Assembly (NCBI GenBank): GCA_003523055.1
Contig: DPHC01000005.1
Coordinates: 3,820-67,819, forward strand
DNA: 64,000 bases
Source: Dehalococcoidia bacterium
GTDB lineage: Bacteria > Chloroflexota > Dehalococcoidia > Lucifugimonadales > UBA3495
Direction of reading: 5' to 3'
Part shown: positions 43,058 to 52,224 of the stretch, piece after piece
Layout of the letters: each line of letters opens with the position of its first letter
Numbering within the stretch: the stretch's first letter is position 1
Made by a program: the position numbers and the translations under genes
The notes under the pieces: generated by a model
What the model was told of the DNA's origin: nothing
The model's database searches: none
What the model saw: the letters and a program-made list of their open reading frames with translations, nothing else

Positions 43058-44545
43058 ATGACTAAGAAACCCAATTTAATATTCATTTTTAGCGACCAAC
43101 AAAGACAAGACACAATGGCATGTTATGGCAATGATTGGATACAAACTCCTAATATTAACGAATTAGCCACTCGAAGTTTTGTATTCAAAAATGCCTACGT
43201 CACTCAACCTGTTTGCACTCCTTCTAGGGCATCAATTATGACTGGGCTTTATCCTCATGCCGCTGGGCCTGTCCTAAATGGAATTGAGCTATCTAATGAT
43301 GTACAGTCAATAGCAGAAATGATATCCACTGAATACACCTGCGGTTACTTCGGAAAATGGCACTTAGGGCATGGTGATACTGCCCAACATGGTTTTAGCA
43401 AATGGGTTAGCACAGAAGACGGCTATGAAGGTAAATTCGTTCGCGGTGGCCCCATATCGAAACTAAGTGATTACCATCAACATCTAGTTGATAATGGATT
43501 TTGCCCTGATAAAACAGGTGGCAAAGTAGACACATTTACACATAATAATTTAGTTTCATTTCCTGCCAAATACCAAATGGCCCCTTATCTGGGGGATAAA
43601 GCAGCGGAGTTTATAGAAGAAAATAAGGAACGGCCCTTTGTAATGTATGTCAGTTGTATAGAACCTCACTCTCCATACATAGGATCTATGCAAGATACTT
43701 ATGATCCAGAACAACTGCCAGTGGGGCCCACTTTCCTTAAAAAGCCTGATAATGTATCTCTGCTCAATAGATTAAAAGCAGAATACTATCTTCAATATAT
43801 GGAAGGCGGAGATCCTGATCAAGATACTTATATGAGTACGTGGGCCGCCGTAGGAGAAGATGTTACTACTGAAATGGGGTGGAGACAATTAAGAGCACAT
43901 TATTATGGAACAGTATCTCTTGTTGATGCAATGGTAGGCAAAATCACTGACGCAATAGAACATGCCGACTTAACTAACGATACTATCATTGTATTTACTA
44001 GTGATCATGGTGATTTACTGGGAGACCACGGTATGCTAGAAAAAAGATCTTTCTACGAAGAATCAGCTAGAGTTCCACTGTTAATTTCAATTCCAGCTTT
44101 ATCCACTTCCCAAACACAAGTTGAAGGAAGTTTCAGCCAAATAGATCTAGTTCCTACTCTTCTTAACTTATTAGGGCAGGATATTCCCAATCACTTACAT
44201 GGAGAATCTCGAATAGAAGTGTTGCATGGAACCGATTCCCTTCATGAAAACAACGTGGTTGTTGAATGGAATGGCATCCGCGAAGGGCATTTTGATCGAA
44301 GCCAAGCTACACCCGAAATAGATCGTATGAACCATTCAATGTGGAGATCCATTATCCACGATCGATGGAAACTAAACCTCTGCTCTGGCGATCAAAATGA
44401 ATTATTTGATCTAAATAACGACCCATACGAAGAAATCAATTTATTTAATAATACTGAACATAAAGATCGAATTAGAGATATGGCAGGTAAGCTACGAGTT
44501 TGGCAAAATCGTACTGGAGATATAGTTCCGTTGCCTGATCTGTAA
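43058..44545 (+). CDS. Type I (Cys) sulfatase
   Basis: A 495-residue arylsulfatase-superfamily enzyme. The metal site begins LIFIFSDQQRQD, the formylglycine motif is Cys53-Thr-Pro-Ser-Arg in QPVCTPSRAS, and FGKWHLGHG and FTSDHGDLLGDHGMLEK supply later ligands. Cys53 should be converted to formylglycine by the adjacent FGE. There is no signal peptide, so it acts in the cytosol on imported sulfate esters (or related phosphonates). GGAG lies 5 nt before the ATG. Its stop is 1 bp from the convergent SDR gene's stop. Confidence 0.92.
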   Translation: MTKKPNLIFIFSDQQRQDTMACYGNDWIQTPNINELATRSFVFKNAYVTQPVCTPSRASIMTGLYPHAAGPVLNGIELSNDVQSIAEMISTEYTCGYFGKWHLGHGDTAQHGFSKWVSTEDGYEGKFVRGGPISKLSDYHQHLVDNGFCPDKTGGKVDTFTHNNLVSFPAKYQMAPYLGDKAAEFIEENKERPFVMYVSCIEPHSPYIGSMQDTYDPEQLPVGPTFLKKPDNVSLLNRLKAEYYLQYMEGGDPDQDTYMSTWAAVGEDVTTEMGWRQLRAHYYGTVSLVDAMVGKITDAIEHADLTNDTIIVFTSDHGDLLGDHGMLEKRSFYEESARVPLLISIPALSTSQTQVEGSFSQIDLVPTLLNLLGQDIPNHLHGESRIEVLHGTDSLHENNVVVEWNGIREGHFDRSQATPEIDRMNHSMWRSIIHDRWKLNLCSGDQNELFDLNNDPYEEINLFNNTEHKDRIRDMAGKLRVWQNRTGDIVPLPDL

Positions 44546-44546
44546 T

Positions 44547-45353
44547 TTATTCGGACCTAATGTCATCATATACGGAAAGAGGAGTAGCGGCTAATAATCC
44601 GGCATCTATTGGCATAGTGATGCCTGAAATCCATCTAGATTCATCACTAGCCAAGAACACATTAGCCCACGCTATATCCCAAGCATTTCCTTCTGTTCCT
44701 AATGGACCTGCTGTCTTTCTTTTCTCTCTCATTGCTGGGGTCATCTTACCTCCAACCATTGGAGTATATATATGACCAGGAGCAATGCAATTCACTCTGA
44801 CATTATCTCTGCCTAGTTGTACCGCCATAGATTTTGTTAATGCTATTACACCACCTTTGGATGCAGCATAAGGTATGCTTGGGCTACCCCCTCCAGATCT
44901 AAGTCCAACTATAGAGGATATATTAATGATTGAACCACCACCAGTTTCAATCATTTTAGGTACAACATATTTACTTGTTAGCATCATGCTTTTAAGATTT
45001 ATATTTAAAACTCTATCCCACACATCTTCCTGTACATCTGTAATAGATCCAGGCCCGCTGATACCAACATTATTAAATAAAATATCTATTCTTCCATATT
45101 CAGATATGCCGGCATTAGCCATATTTTCACAGTCTTTGGCTGAAGTAACATCACATTTAAATACAGAAGCTGTGCCATTCTCACTGATTATTTCGTTCAA
45201 TGTTTCGAGAGCTGCGTCCTCATTCAAATCAACAAGTAAGACTTTGGCTCCTTCTTTAGCGAATAAGATAGCGGTAGCTTTACCAGTTCCTACACCCGGG
45301 CCGCTAGAACCCGCTCCTGTAATAATAGCAACTTTACCTTCTAATCTCCCCAT
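44547..45353 (-). CDS. Short-chain dehydrogenase/reductase
   Basis: A 268-residue SDR with an expanded cofactor loop (ITGAGSSGPGVGTGKATA), NNVGISGPG, catalytic Ser in INISSIVGL, and the YAASKGG Tyr/Lys pair. VNCIAPGHIYTP follows. It oxidises or reduces an unknown alcohol or ketone. It is transcribed after the beta-hydroxyacid dehydrogenase, with a 17-bp gap, so the two probably act in one pathway. Confidence 0.92.
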   Translation of the reverse strand: MGRLEGKVAIITGAGSSGPGVGTGKATAILFAKEGAKVLLVDLNEDAALETLNEIISENGTASVFKCDVTSAKDCENMANAGISEYGRIDILFNNVGISGPGSITDVQEDVWDRVLNINLKSMMLTSKYVVPKMIETGGGSIINISSIVGLRSGGGSPSIPYAASKGGVIALTKSMAVQLGRDNVRVNCIAPGHIYTPMVGGKMTPAMREKRKTAGPLGTEGNAWDIAWANVFLASDESRWISGITMPIDAGLLAATPLSVYDDIRSE

Positions 45354-45370
45354 ACCTAGCTCCTACACAC

Positions 45371-46264
45371 TTACTTTTTTACACGCAATTCTATACCGGA
45401 TTTTTCTTCTTGCAGTTTCGCAACAGAATCCGAATCCTCAGGTCCCCATCCTCTAAACAGTGCTTCCACGTGCCGTTGATCAACTAAATTAGACAGTTCC
45501 ATCGGGATACCATATTCTCTGCCTAGATCAGTAGCTAATCTTACATCTTTGGCAGCTAATGCTGTAGCGAAACCTGGTTCGAAATTGCCTTCAAACAAAA
45601 ATCTTGGAAACTTATCTGCCAGTCTTTTGTTTCCTCCGGTACTATTAGTAATAACATCTGCAAGAACTTCTAAATCCATTCCCGCTTTAACACCCAGAGT
45701 TAGAGCTTCTGCCATTAAAACTCCTATGCCCATGCTAATTAAATTATTACATATTTTGGTAACCATTCCATTACCTATAGGACCACAATAAACAACATGT
45801 GAACCAATCGCATCCAAAGCTGGTTTTATTTGTTTAAAAGTAGTTTCATCTCCCCCAACCATTACAGCTAATGTTCCAGCAGCTGCTCCATACGTTCCAC
45901 CACTTACAGGAGCATCCAATACTTTGATGCCTTTTAAAGCACATTCATCATGTATGCGTCTGATTATAGTCGGTGAATTGGTAGATAAATCCACATAAAT
46001 ATTATCTCCACTGCATCCTTCTACTATCCCATTTTCACCCAATACTACAGTTTCAACGTCTCTAGGAACCGGTAAAGATGTAAACACAATTTCATTATTT
46101 TCAACAACATCTTTAGGGGAATCTGCCCAATTGGCGCCCATTTCTAATAAATCAATAGCAGATTCTTTTCTAAGGTCGTGAATTGTAAGTTTATGCCCTT
46201 TTTTAGCCATATTTAACGCCATCGGTCCACCCATGTTACCTAATCCAACAAATCCTATATCCAT
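45371..46264 (-). CDS. Beta-hydroxyacid dehydrogenase (3-hydroxyisobutyrate dehydrogenase family)
   Basis: A 297-residue paralogue of the enzyme at 39986. It has IGFVGLGNMGGPMALNM, DAPVSGGTYGAAAG, and catalytic Lys in KICNNLISMG. AGGAGG lies 4 nt before the ATG. It is followed by the SDR, and an MFS carrier gene lies 21 bp upstream on the same strand. The set (carrier, beta-hydroxyacid dehydrogenase, SDR) looks like a small uptake-and-oxidation operon for a hydroxy acid. Confidence 0.9.
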   Translation of the reverse strand: MDIGFVGLGNMGGPMALNMAKKGHKLTIHDLRKESAIDLLEMGANWADSPKDVVENNEIVFTSLPVPRDVETVVLGENGIVEGCSGDNIYVDLSTNSPTIIRRIHDECALKGIKVLDAPVSGGTYGAAAGTLAVMVGGDETTFKQIKPALDAIGSHVVYCGPIGNGMVTKICNNLISMGIGVLMAEALTLGVKAGMDLEVLADVITNSTGGNKRLADKFPRFLFEGNFEPGFATALAAKDVRLATDLGREYGIPMELSNLVDQRHVEALFRGWGPEDSDSVAKLQEEKSGIELRVKK

Positions 46265-46285
46265 ATATCCTCCTGTTTTAAGTTT

Positions 46286-47431
46286 TTATTTTAATTTTCT
46301 AATGTCAGTAAATCTAATCAAAAATATCATACTAAGCCCGATAGTGAATATACCAGTAATAATTAAACTATTGGATATCCCAATATCCCACAATGGGTTT
46401 TTTGCTGTTAACCCAATAATCAAAGTTGATAATGGAATAAGACCTTGTTCATAATGCCAGACACTAGAAACTCTCCCTCTAAAATTATCAGGAACCGTTT
46501 CTTGAATTAATGTCTGATTACTTACAATAAAATGGGTTTGGCAAACACCCATTAAAAACATTATCGGAACAGAAATCCAAATCATATTAGATAAGCCCAA
46601 AGTTAATATAACTATTCCTCCGCCAATCAAAGTTATTAATCCTAATAACCCTTTCCCAATTGCAAAACCGAAGCTTGAAATATATAAGCTAGACAATACT
46701 CCTGCAGAACCCATAACAATAATCATCGAAGTACCAATACCAGCTTCGGCATTTAAAGCCTCCCCGGTGTAATACGGTAATAACAACAGAACTGGAGTAA
46801 AAACCAAAGTACGTAAAAAGTTTAAAATCATTAATCTGCGGATCATAGTAGTTTTAAAAGTGTATGATAGCCCACTAACCAAATCTCCAAATATAGATTT
46901 GATTTCGCTGGTTCTTTTATCTGTAAATGGAGTTTTCATTGGGATTTGTAATATTGTCATGCCAAAATACAATGCAGCTTCTACAAAAAAGTTCCACTCA
47001 TAATCTACGTATAAAATCAGAAAACCAGCTACAACTGCACCTAGCAATCTCATTGATGTAACAGTCATAGCATTTAAAGCCAAAGCGTTTCCAAGGTCTT
47101 CATGCCTAACAGTATTAGCTATCAATGCTTGCCTAACTGGCTGTGTGACAGCAAATCCTAATCCGGTTAGTATCATATATAAATATATGTACAGTACGTT
47201 ATCTATAAATCCTAATACCAACGATATGGCAAAAGTAAGTGCCACAATACAAGTAAATATTTGTGAAATTGCCGCAAGTTTACTCCGACTCATCTTATCT
47301 GCTAGTACTCCGCCAAGTGGACTTAATAACAGTGTAGGTAACGCTCGGACAGCTACTGTCATCATTGATTGGATACCAGATCCAGTTAAATCATAAGTCA
47401 ACCATCCTATGCTAACGAATTGCAACCACAC
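46286..47431 (-). CDS. MFS transporter (EntS/MFS_3 type), true N-terminus unresolved
   Basis: From GTG at 47431 the protein has 381 residues and begins inside what should be helix 1 (WLQFVSIGWLTYDLTGSG). The usual opening of the family is found upstream in the same frame (STFESLKKNKDFRFLITG and on), yet no ATG, GTG or TTG lies between there and an in-frame TGA. The loop 2-3 motif GVLADKMSRSKL and the remaining helices are intact. It probably exports a small compound. Start from a non-standard ATC at 47509 after an AGAGAGG site, or a frameshift near 47500, would explain this. Confidence 0.75.
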   Translation of the reverse strand: MWLQFVSIGWLTYDLTGSGIQSMMTVAVRALPTLLLSPLGGVLADKMSRSKLAAISQIFTCIVALTFAISLVLGFIDNVLYIYLYMILTGLGFAVTQPVRQALIANTVRHEDLGNALALNAMTVTSMRLLGAVVAGFLILYVDYEWNFFVEAALYFGMTILQIPMKTPFTDKRTSEIKSIFGDLVSGLSYTFKTTMIRRLMILNFLRTLVFTPVLLLLPYYTGEALNAEAGIGTSMIIVMGSAGVLSSLYISSFGFAIGKGLLGLITLIGGGIVILTLGLSNMIWISVPIMFLMGVCQTHFIVSNQTLIQETVPDNFRGRVSSVWHYEQGLIPLSTLIIGLTAKNPLWDIGISNSLIITGIFTIGLSMIFLIRFTDIRKLK

Positions 47432-47581
47432 TGCGCAGTTACCAAAAAAGTTGCCAGTTATTAAAAATCTAAAATCTTTATTCTTTTTAAGGGATTCAAA
47501 AGTACTGATAGGATCCTCTCTTCACTAATCCAAATATTATAATCAACCTAAGTATTGGGTGATGTTATACTACCACGAACC

Positions 47582-48043
47582 ATGCATTCTATTAACCGGT
47601 ATTTCAAAAATCAAATTGCTAGGCGGCACCGTAATACTAAGAATTTTAGTAAAGCTATTGCTATTTATGAACATCACGCAAAATTGAATCTACGCAAATT
47701 TGGTGATGATAATGAAGTCACTTTAAGGGCATACAGCAGGTTGGCTAACACCTACTACGCTTCAGCAAACTATCCGAAAGCCTTAATTAGATTTAAATTT
47801 ATTTTAAACCAACGAATCAAGCTTCTCGGAGCCAACCATCCTAATACTTTGCGCAGTATGACAAGCCTAGGAAATTGCCACTACCAGATGAAAGAATATA
47901 CTGTATCAAAGGAATTACATAATCGCGCTTTTAAATCAAGAACGGTTACTTTAGGACCCAATCATCCCAGAACAATACTTAGTAAAAATAGAGTATATGA
48001 GTGTGACATTGCTATAAAAAGTCAGACTATTCATGATGGATAA
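47582..48043 (+). CDS. TPR (kinesin-light-chain-like) protein
   Basis: A 153-residue protein of tetratricopeptide repeats of the kinesin-light-chain type: LANTYYASANYPKALIRFKF, LLGANHPNTLRSMTSLGNCH, and TLGPNHPRTILS. It should be a protein-binding scaffold and is basic. The start is unsure: ATG 47582 and an upstream TTG at 47555 both lack a ribosome site. Its last 17 bp overlap the convergent nadE gene. It could be a fragment of a longer TPR protein. Confidence 0.65.
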   Translation: MHSINRYFKNQIARRHRNTKNFSKAIAIYEHHAKLNLRKFGDDNEVTLRAYSRLANTYYASANYPKALIRFKFILNQRIKLLGANHPNTLRSMTSLGNCHYQMKEYTVSKELHNRAFKSRTVTLGPNHPRTILSKNRVYECDIAIKSQTIHDG

Positions 48044-49733
48044 TATTTTTATACTTACTAACAATGGGCATACGCCAATCTTTCCCATACGCCCTTGGTG
48101 TTATCTTTACTCCTGGAGGAGATTGATTACGTTTATATTCATTTCTATGAATAGCGTCCACTACTTGATTTATCATTTCTTTCGGAAAATTTCTTTCTAT
48201 TAAATCTTCATAACTAGAATCATTTTCTAAGTACAATTCAATAATCTCATCTAAAATATGGTATGGCGGCAGAGAATCTTCATCAAATTGATTTGGTTTC
48301 AATTCGGCACTTGGAGGTTTATTAATAACCGCATTGGGGATTAAATCAAATTCTAATTGTTTGTTTTTCCATCTTGAAAGCTCATAGACCATTGTTTTGG
48401 AAACATCTTTAATAACACAAAACCCGCCCGCCATGTCTCCATACAACGTTGCATATCCCATGGACATTTCACTTTTATTTCCAGTGGTTAATACTATCCA
48501 TCCAAATTTATTGGATACTGTCATTAAAATATTCCCTCGAATACGAGATTGGACGTTTTCTTCTGCAATATTTTGCTCTGAACCTATAAATACATCATTT
48601 AACATTCGTTCAAAAGATTTATGCGCATCCTCTATTGGTATATTCAACAAAGTTATGCCTAAATTACCAGCCAAAATTTCAGAATCAGTCACACTTCCTT
48701 CAGAGGAATATCTAGAAGGCATAGTAATTCCTATTACGTTGTCTTTGCCTAAAGCATCTACAGCTATTGCGGCAGTCAAAGATGAATCGATCCCTCCAGA
48801 TAGGCCAATCAATGCTTTTGAAAACCCAGACTTCATAATATAGTCACGAGTTCCAACAACTAATGCTTGATAAATTTCTTCTAAATCATCCAAAATCGTA
48901 GGCATATTTTGTTTCAAATCATTGACGCTATTATAAATATTTTCATCTATATTAAAATATTCAATCAAGTTAACTTCTTCCAGTAAATCAGCATCATCTC
49001 TAAATTGTAAATCAGCAATCATTAACTCTTCCTTAAACGAACTGCACCCGGCAATCACATTGCCATCTGGAGCCACAATAAAGCTGTTGCCATCAAAAAC
49101 TAATTCATCTTGACCTCCCACGCTATTCACATAAGCTATGGTTAGATCATTAGCTAAAGCTCTTTCTTTAAGCATGCTAGATCTTTCTGATTTTTTATCA
49201 ATATGATATGGCGAAGCATTTATATTAATTATCAACTCCGCTCCTAACGATTTTTGTTTCTTAATAGGCCCATCTGCGTACCAAATATCTTCACATATAT
49301 TAATACCAATGTTTATGTCTTTAATATTAAATATCTGATTCAATTGACCAGCTTCAAAATATCTTTGCTCATCAAAGACCCCATAATTTGGTAGCTTCTC
49401 TTTATGATATGTGCCTATGACACTTTGGTTTTGTAACACTGCAGCAGCATTATACAAAGGGGTTTTTCCATCTACGAAGCCTACAACTACACAAATTTCT
49501 TCAGTTTTTTGTATTATCGTATCCAAGGCGTTTTTATTTTGATTCACAAATTGTTGTTTTTTTAACAAATCTTCCGGTGGATATCCTGTAATACATAGTT
49601 CAGGAAATGCTAATAAATCTACTGACTTTATTTTAGCTTGAGTAATAATAGAAGATATTTTTTCAACATTACCTCTCACATCGCCTACAATCGGGTTGAT
49701 TTGAGCCAGTGCCACTCTAATCAATCTAGACAT
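48027..49733 (-). CDS. nadE: Glutamine-dependent NAD+ synthetase
   Basis: A 568-residue fusion enzyme for the last step of NAD synthesis. The N-terminal nitrilase-fold glutaminase carries the Glu-Lys-Cys triad in PELCITGYPPEDLL, KEKLPNYGVFDE and NICEDIWYADG. The C-terminal synthetase has the P-loop LSGGIDSSLTAAIA and GNKSEMSMGYATLYGDMAGG. Ammonia is channelled between domains. AAGGA lies 6 nt before the ATG. Length and order are normal. Confidence 0.96.
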   Translation of the reverse strand: MSRLIRVALAQINPIVGDVRGNVEKISSIITQAKIKSVDLLAFPELCITGYPPEDLLKKQQFVNQNKNALDTIIQKTEEICVVVGFVDGKTPLYNAAAVLQNQSVIGTYHKEKLPNYGVFDEQRYFEAGQLNQIFNIKDINIGINICEDIWYADGPIKKQKSLGAELIININASPYHIDKKSERSSMLKERALANDLTIAYVNSVGGQDELVFDGNSFIVAPDGNVIAGCSSFKEELMIADLQFRDDADLLEEVNLIEYFNIDENIYNSVNDLKQNMPTILDDLEEIYQALVVGTRDYIMKSGFSKALIGLSGGIDSSLTAAIAVDALGKDNVIGITMPSRYSSEGSVTDSEILAGNLGITLLNIPIEDAHKSFERMLNDVFIGSEQNIAEENVQSRIRGNILMTVSNKFGWIVLTTGNKSEMSMGYATLYGDMAGGFCVIKDVSKTMVYELSRWKNKQLEFDLIPNAVINKPPSAELKPNQFDEDSLPPYHILDEIIELYLENDSSYEDLIERNFPKEMINQVVDAIHRNEYKRNQSPPGVKITPRAYGKDWRMPIVSKYKNIIHHE

Positions 49734-49829
49734 AATCGATCCTTATGCTAATATAAACCTTGGTGTTATAACACATTATAATAAACCCTTCACAAAATAC
49801 TCATTACCAATTATACAGACAAATTATAT

Positions 49830-51125
49830 ATGTTACCTAAATCTAACAAATACAAGATAGTACGCAGAGTACCGTTTTACTACGGATGGGTGATTTTGTC
49901 TATTTGCTGTAGCATTGCACTATGCGCAAGACCACTTATGTCAGTAGCTACATTATCCATCTTTATGGTTCCTATGACTCAGCATTTCGGTTGGTCCAGA
50001 GGTTTTTTTTCCAGTGCAGTCAGCCTTGGAGGTATAACCGCAGTTATTATATCTCCATTAGTAGGTAAGCTTATCGATAAATATGGGGCAAAATTCATAT
50101 TAGCACTTTCTTCAGCAATCGTAGGAATCTGCGCAATGGGATTACCATTTATCCAGTACCCTTGGGCTTTTTATGCATTGTATATTCCTGGCAGGGCTGC
50201 TTTCGCTAGCCCATTAGAGTTGGGCACAACAACATCAGTCAGCAATTGGTTTATTAAGAAGCGGGCATTTGCTATGTCTATTTTAAGTATTTGCCAAGGG
50301 ATTGGACTCGGCACTATGCCATTCATAGCTTATTTGCTCATCATTACTTGGGACTGGAAAACATCATGGTTTACATTAGGGCTGTATACTTTAATAGTAG
50401 GAGTCATACCAAGCCTGTTGTTCATAATACGTCGCCCTGAGGACGTAGGTTTATATATTGACGGCCAACCTTCACCTGATACCTCAAACGACCTTGATTC
50501 CCAATATGAACCGAAATTTACTGAAGTAAACTTTACTGTTCAACAAGCATTGAAAACCAAATCTTTTTATTTATTGAGCTTTTTTTCTGCAGTAGGTTTT
50601 ATGGCCCAAGCAGGGATAAGCCTCCATCTAGTAGCCCATTTTTCTACAAGATCATTTCCTTTGATATTGATAGCATTCCCAGCAAGTGTTTTCGCATTAT
50701 CACAAGTCTGTGGAACACTAATCTGGGGTGCTTTAGTCAAATATGTACAAATCCGGTTTTTATTAGCAATATGTGGATTCTTAATCACCATATCAGCAAT
50801 AGGAATAATAATTAGCGAAAAACCATTGGGCGGATTGTTTAATTCATTCCTACTTGGGGTTTCAGTTGGAGGATTACATTACCTACTTAGATTAGCTTGG
50901 GCTAACTATTATGGAAGGTTACATTTAGGAGCCATAAGAGGGTTAACTCTACCTATACAAATATCTGGTCAAGCCGTTGGCCCAGTTCTTTCTGGATTCA
51001 CATTCGATATTAGTGGCAGCTATACCATACCTTTCATAATATTTGGAGCTTTCGCTTTCATAGGTGGTCTTTTAGTCACTTTCGCTACACCGCCTAAAAT
51101 ACAGTTGCACCAAAACATCAGGTGA
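49830..51125 (+). CDS. MFS transporter, monocarboxylate-type
   Basis: A 431-residue, 12-helix carrier related to the one at 6319: it shares VPFYYGWVILSIC near the start and LVGKLIDKYGAKFI in loop 2-3, with a hydrophilic centre around 208-232. It likely imports small carboxylates. No Shine-Dalgarno precedes the ATG, so the transcript may be leaderless or the start wrong by a few codons. Its last 8 bp overlap the convergent methyltransferase gene. Confidence 0.85.
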   Translation: MLPKSNKYKIVRRVPFYYGWVILSICCSIALCARPLMSVATLSIFMVPMTQHFGWSRGFFSSAVSLGGITAVIISPLVGKLIDKYGAKFILALSSAIVGICAMGLPFIQYPWAFYALYIPGRAAFASPLELGTTTSVSNWFIKKRAFAMSILSICQGIGLGTMPFIAYLLIITWDWKTSWFTLGLYTLIVGVIPSLLFIIRRPEDVGLYIDGQPSPDTSNDLDSQYEPKFTEVNFTVQQALKTKSFYLLSFFSAVGFMAQAGISLHLVAHFSTRSFPLILIAFPASVFALSQVCGTLIWGALVKYVQIRFLLAICGFLITISAIGIIISEKPLGGLFNSFLLGVSVGGLHYLLRLAWANYYGRLHLGAIRGLTLPIQISGQAVGPVLSGFTFDISGSYTIPFIIFGAFAFIGGLLVTFATPPKIQLHQNIR

Positions 51126-51804
51126 TTTTGTAAGCCTTTACTGCGTAAAGCGGATCACTATATTGAGAACTATCAGCATTAACATGTTCTGTTTCAATAC
51201 CTTCAAACCCACCGATTAATTCCATATAGTACTTAACCAATTCCATTCGAGAAATTTCATTGGTTTCTTTCCATATCTTCACAGCCTTAGTTGGAAACAT
51301 TCTATTGGAAAAAGTAACAATAAAAACTCCACCAGGTTTTAATATTCTTCCCACTTCTTTGAAAACAGCAAATGGGTTAATTAAATATTGTACTGAAACA
51401 GTAATAATAACTGCGTCAAATATTTTGCTTTCAAAATCCAGTGTTGGTTTAGTGTTTAAATCTTGAACTATAAACTCATCTAGGTCAGGATTTTCAGACA
51501 TTTCTTCTGAATTTAATCCTATTCCAATTATTTTCTCTTTATCTTTATTTCGAGGCCAATGAGTTCTCCAACTGCTCATTAGATCAAGGACCATACATTG
51601 ATCAGGAATATTCTCATAAAATATCTGACTTACTAATGCAATTGCCTGTTCATCAATGTGAACAACAAATCTGGGGGAATTATAGAATAACGCATCGTTA
51701 GATTCATCAATTCTTTGAAAGTAATGTTCAAAATTTGGGGAAATATTTTTCTCCTGTGTCTTGTCTTTATTCAATAAAAATGTAGTATAACCATATAAAA
51801 TCAT
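51118..51804 (-). CDS. SAM-dependent methyltransferase-like protein
   Basis: A 228-residue protein with a methyltransferase type 11 core: MVLDLMSSWRTHWP replaces the usual glycine-rich SAM loop, FDAVIITVSVQYLINP is motif IV, and RILKPGGVFIVTFSNRMFP is motif VI. The altered loop (LMSSW for D-x-GxGxG) is a feature of a conserved but uncharacterised subgroup, so activity is plausible but unproven. The start is uncertain; ATG at 51840 would overlap the divergent gene at 51830, so ATG 51804 is preferred. Confidence 0.78.
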   Translation of the reverse strand: MILYGYTTFLLNKDKTQEKNISPNFEHYFQRIDESNDALFYNSPRFVVHIDEQAIALVSQIFYENIPDQCMVLDLMSSWRTHWPRNKDKEKIIGIGLNSEEMSENPDLDEFIVQDLNTKPTLDFESKIFDAVIITVSVQYLINPFAVFKEVGRILKPGGVFIVTFSNRMFPTKAVKIWKETNEISRMELVKYYMELIGGFEGIETEHVNADSSQYSDPLYAVKAYKIT

Positions 51805-51829
51805 AACATTTTTAAACGTCGGAGGCATT

Positions 51830-52171
51830 ATGGAAAACAATCAAGATAATAACCGCGGTTACACCTTAGAAATGCACCAAATCATGAAAACTCAAGACCC
51901 CGTATGGTTCGAAAAATATAATGAATTCATATATGCAACATATACTGGAGAACGTACTTTAGACAGAAAAACCAAAGAATTAATTCAGATTACTGTAGAA
52001 GCAGCATTAAAAGCAGACATGGAACAAATCCAAGCTCATGTCAAAGTTGCCCTCCAAGTCGGAGCTACAGCTGAAGAAATCCTTGAAGCTTTACAGTGTG
52101 TGGTAGCGCCTATGGGAGCTCTAGCTTTCAGAAGAGGACTACAAGCATTATCTGCAGAAGTTGGATGGTAA
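51830..52171 (+). CDS. Carboxymuconolactone decarboxylase-like (AhpD-fold) protein
   Basis: A 113-residue helical protein of the CMD family: FEKYNEFIYATYTGERTLDRKTKELIQI in two parts, then AHVKVALQVGATAEEILEAL. The redox CxxC of AhpD is absent (the spot reads KADMEQIQAHV), so it is closer to the decarboxylase branch than to AhpD peroxidases. The conserved His in AHV is kept. GGAGG lies 4 nt before the ATG. A hairpin terminator follows. The FAH-fold hydrolase converges on it, and both belong to families of ring-cleavage pathways. Confidence 0.88.
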   Translation: MENNQDNNRGYTLEMHQIMKTQDPVWFEKYNEFIYATYTGERTLDRKTKELIQITVEAALKADMEQIQAHVKVALQVGATAEEILEALQCVVAPMGALAFRRGLQALSAEVGW

Positions 52172-52179
52172 ATCAATGT

Positions 52180-52224
52180 AATAGGCTGGATAGTATGTGA
52201 TCTATCCAGCCTATTATTATTATT
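52180..52224. terminator. Bidirectional hairpin terminator
   Basis: Arms 52180-52193 and 52202-52215 pair perfectly over 14 bp (AATAGGCTGGATAG) around an 8-nt loop, followed by ATTATTATTT. It lies between the convergent CMD-like and FAH-fold genes. Confidence 0.85.
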
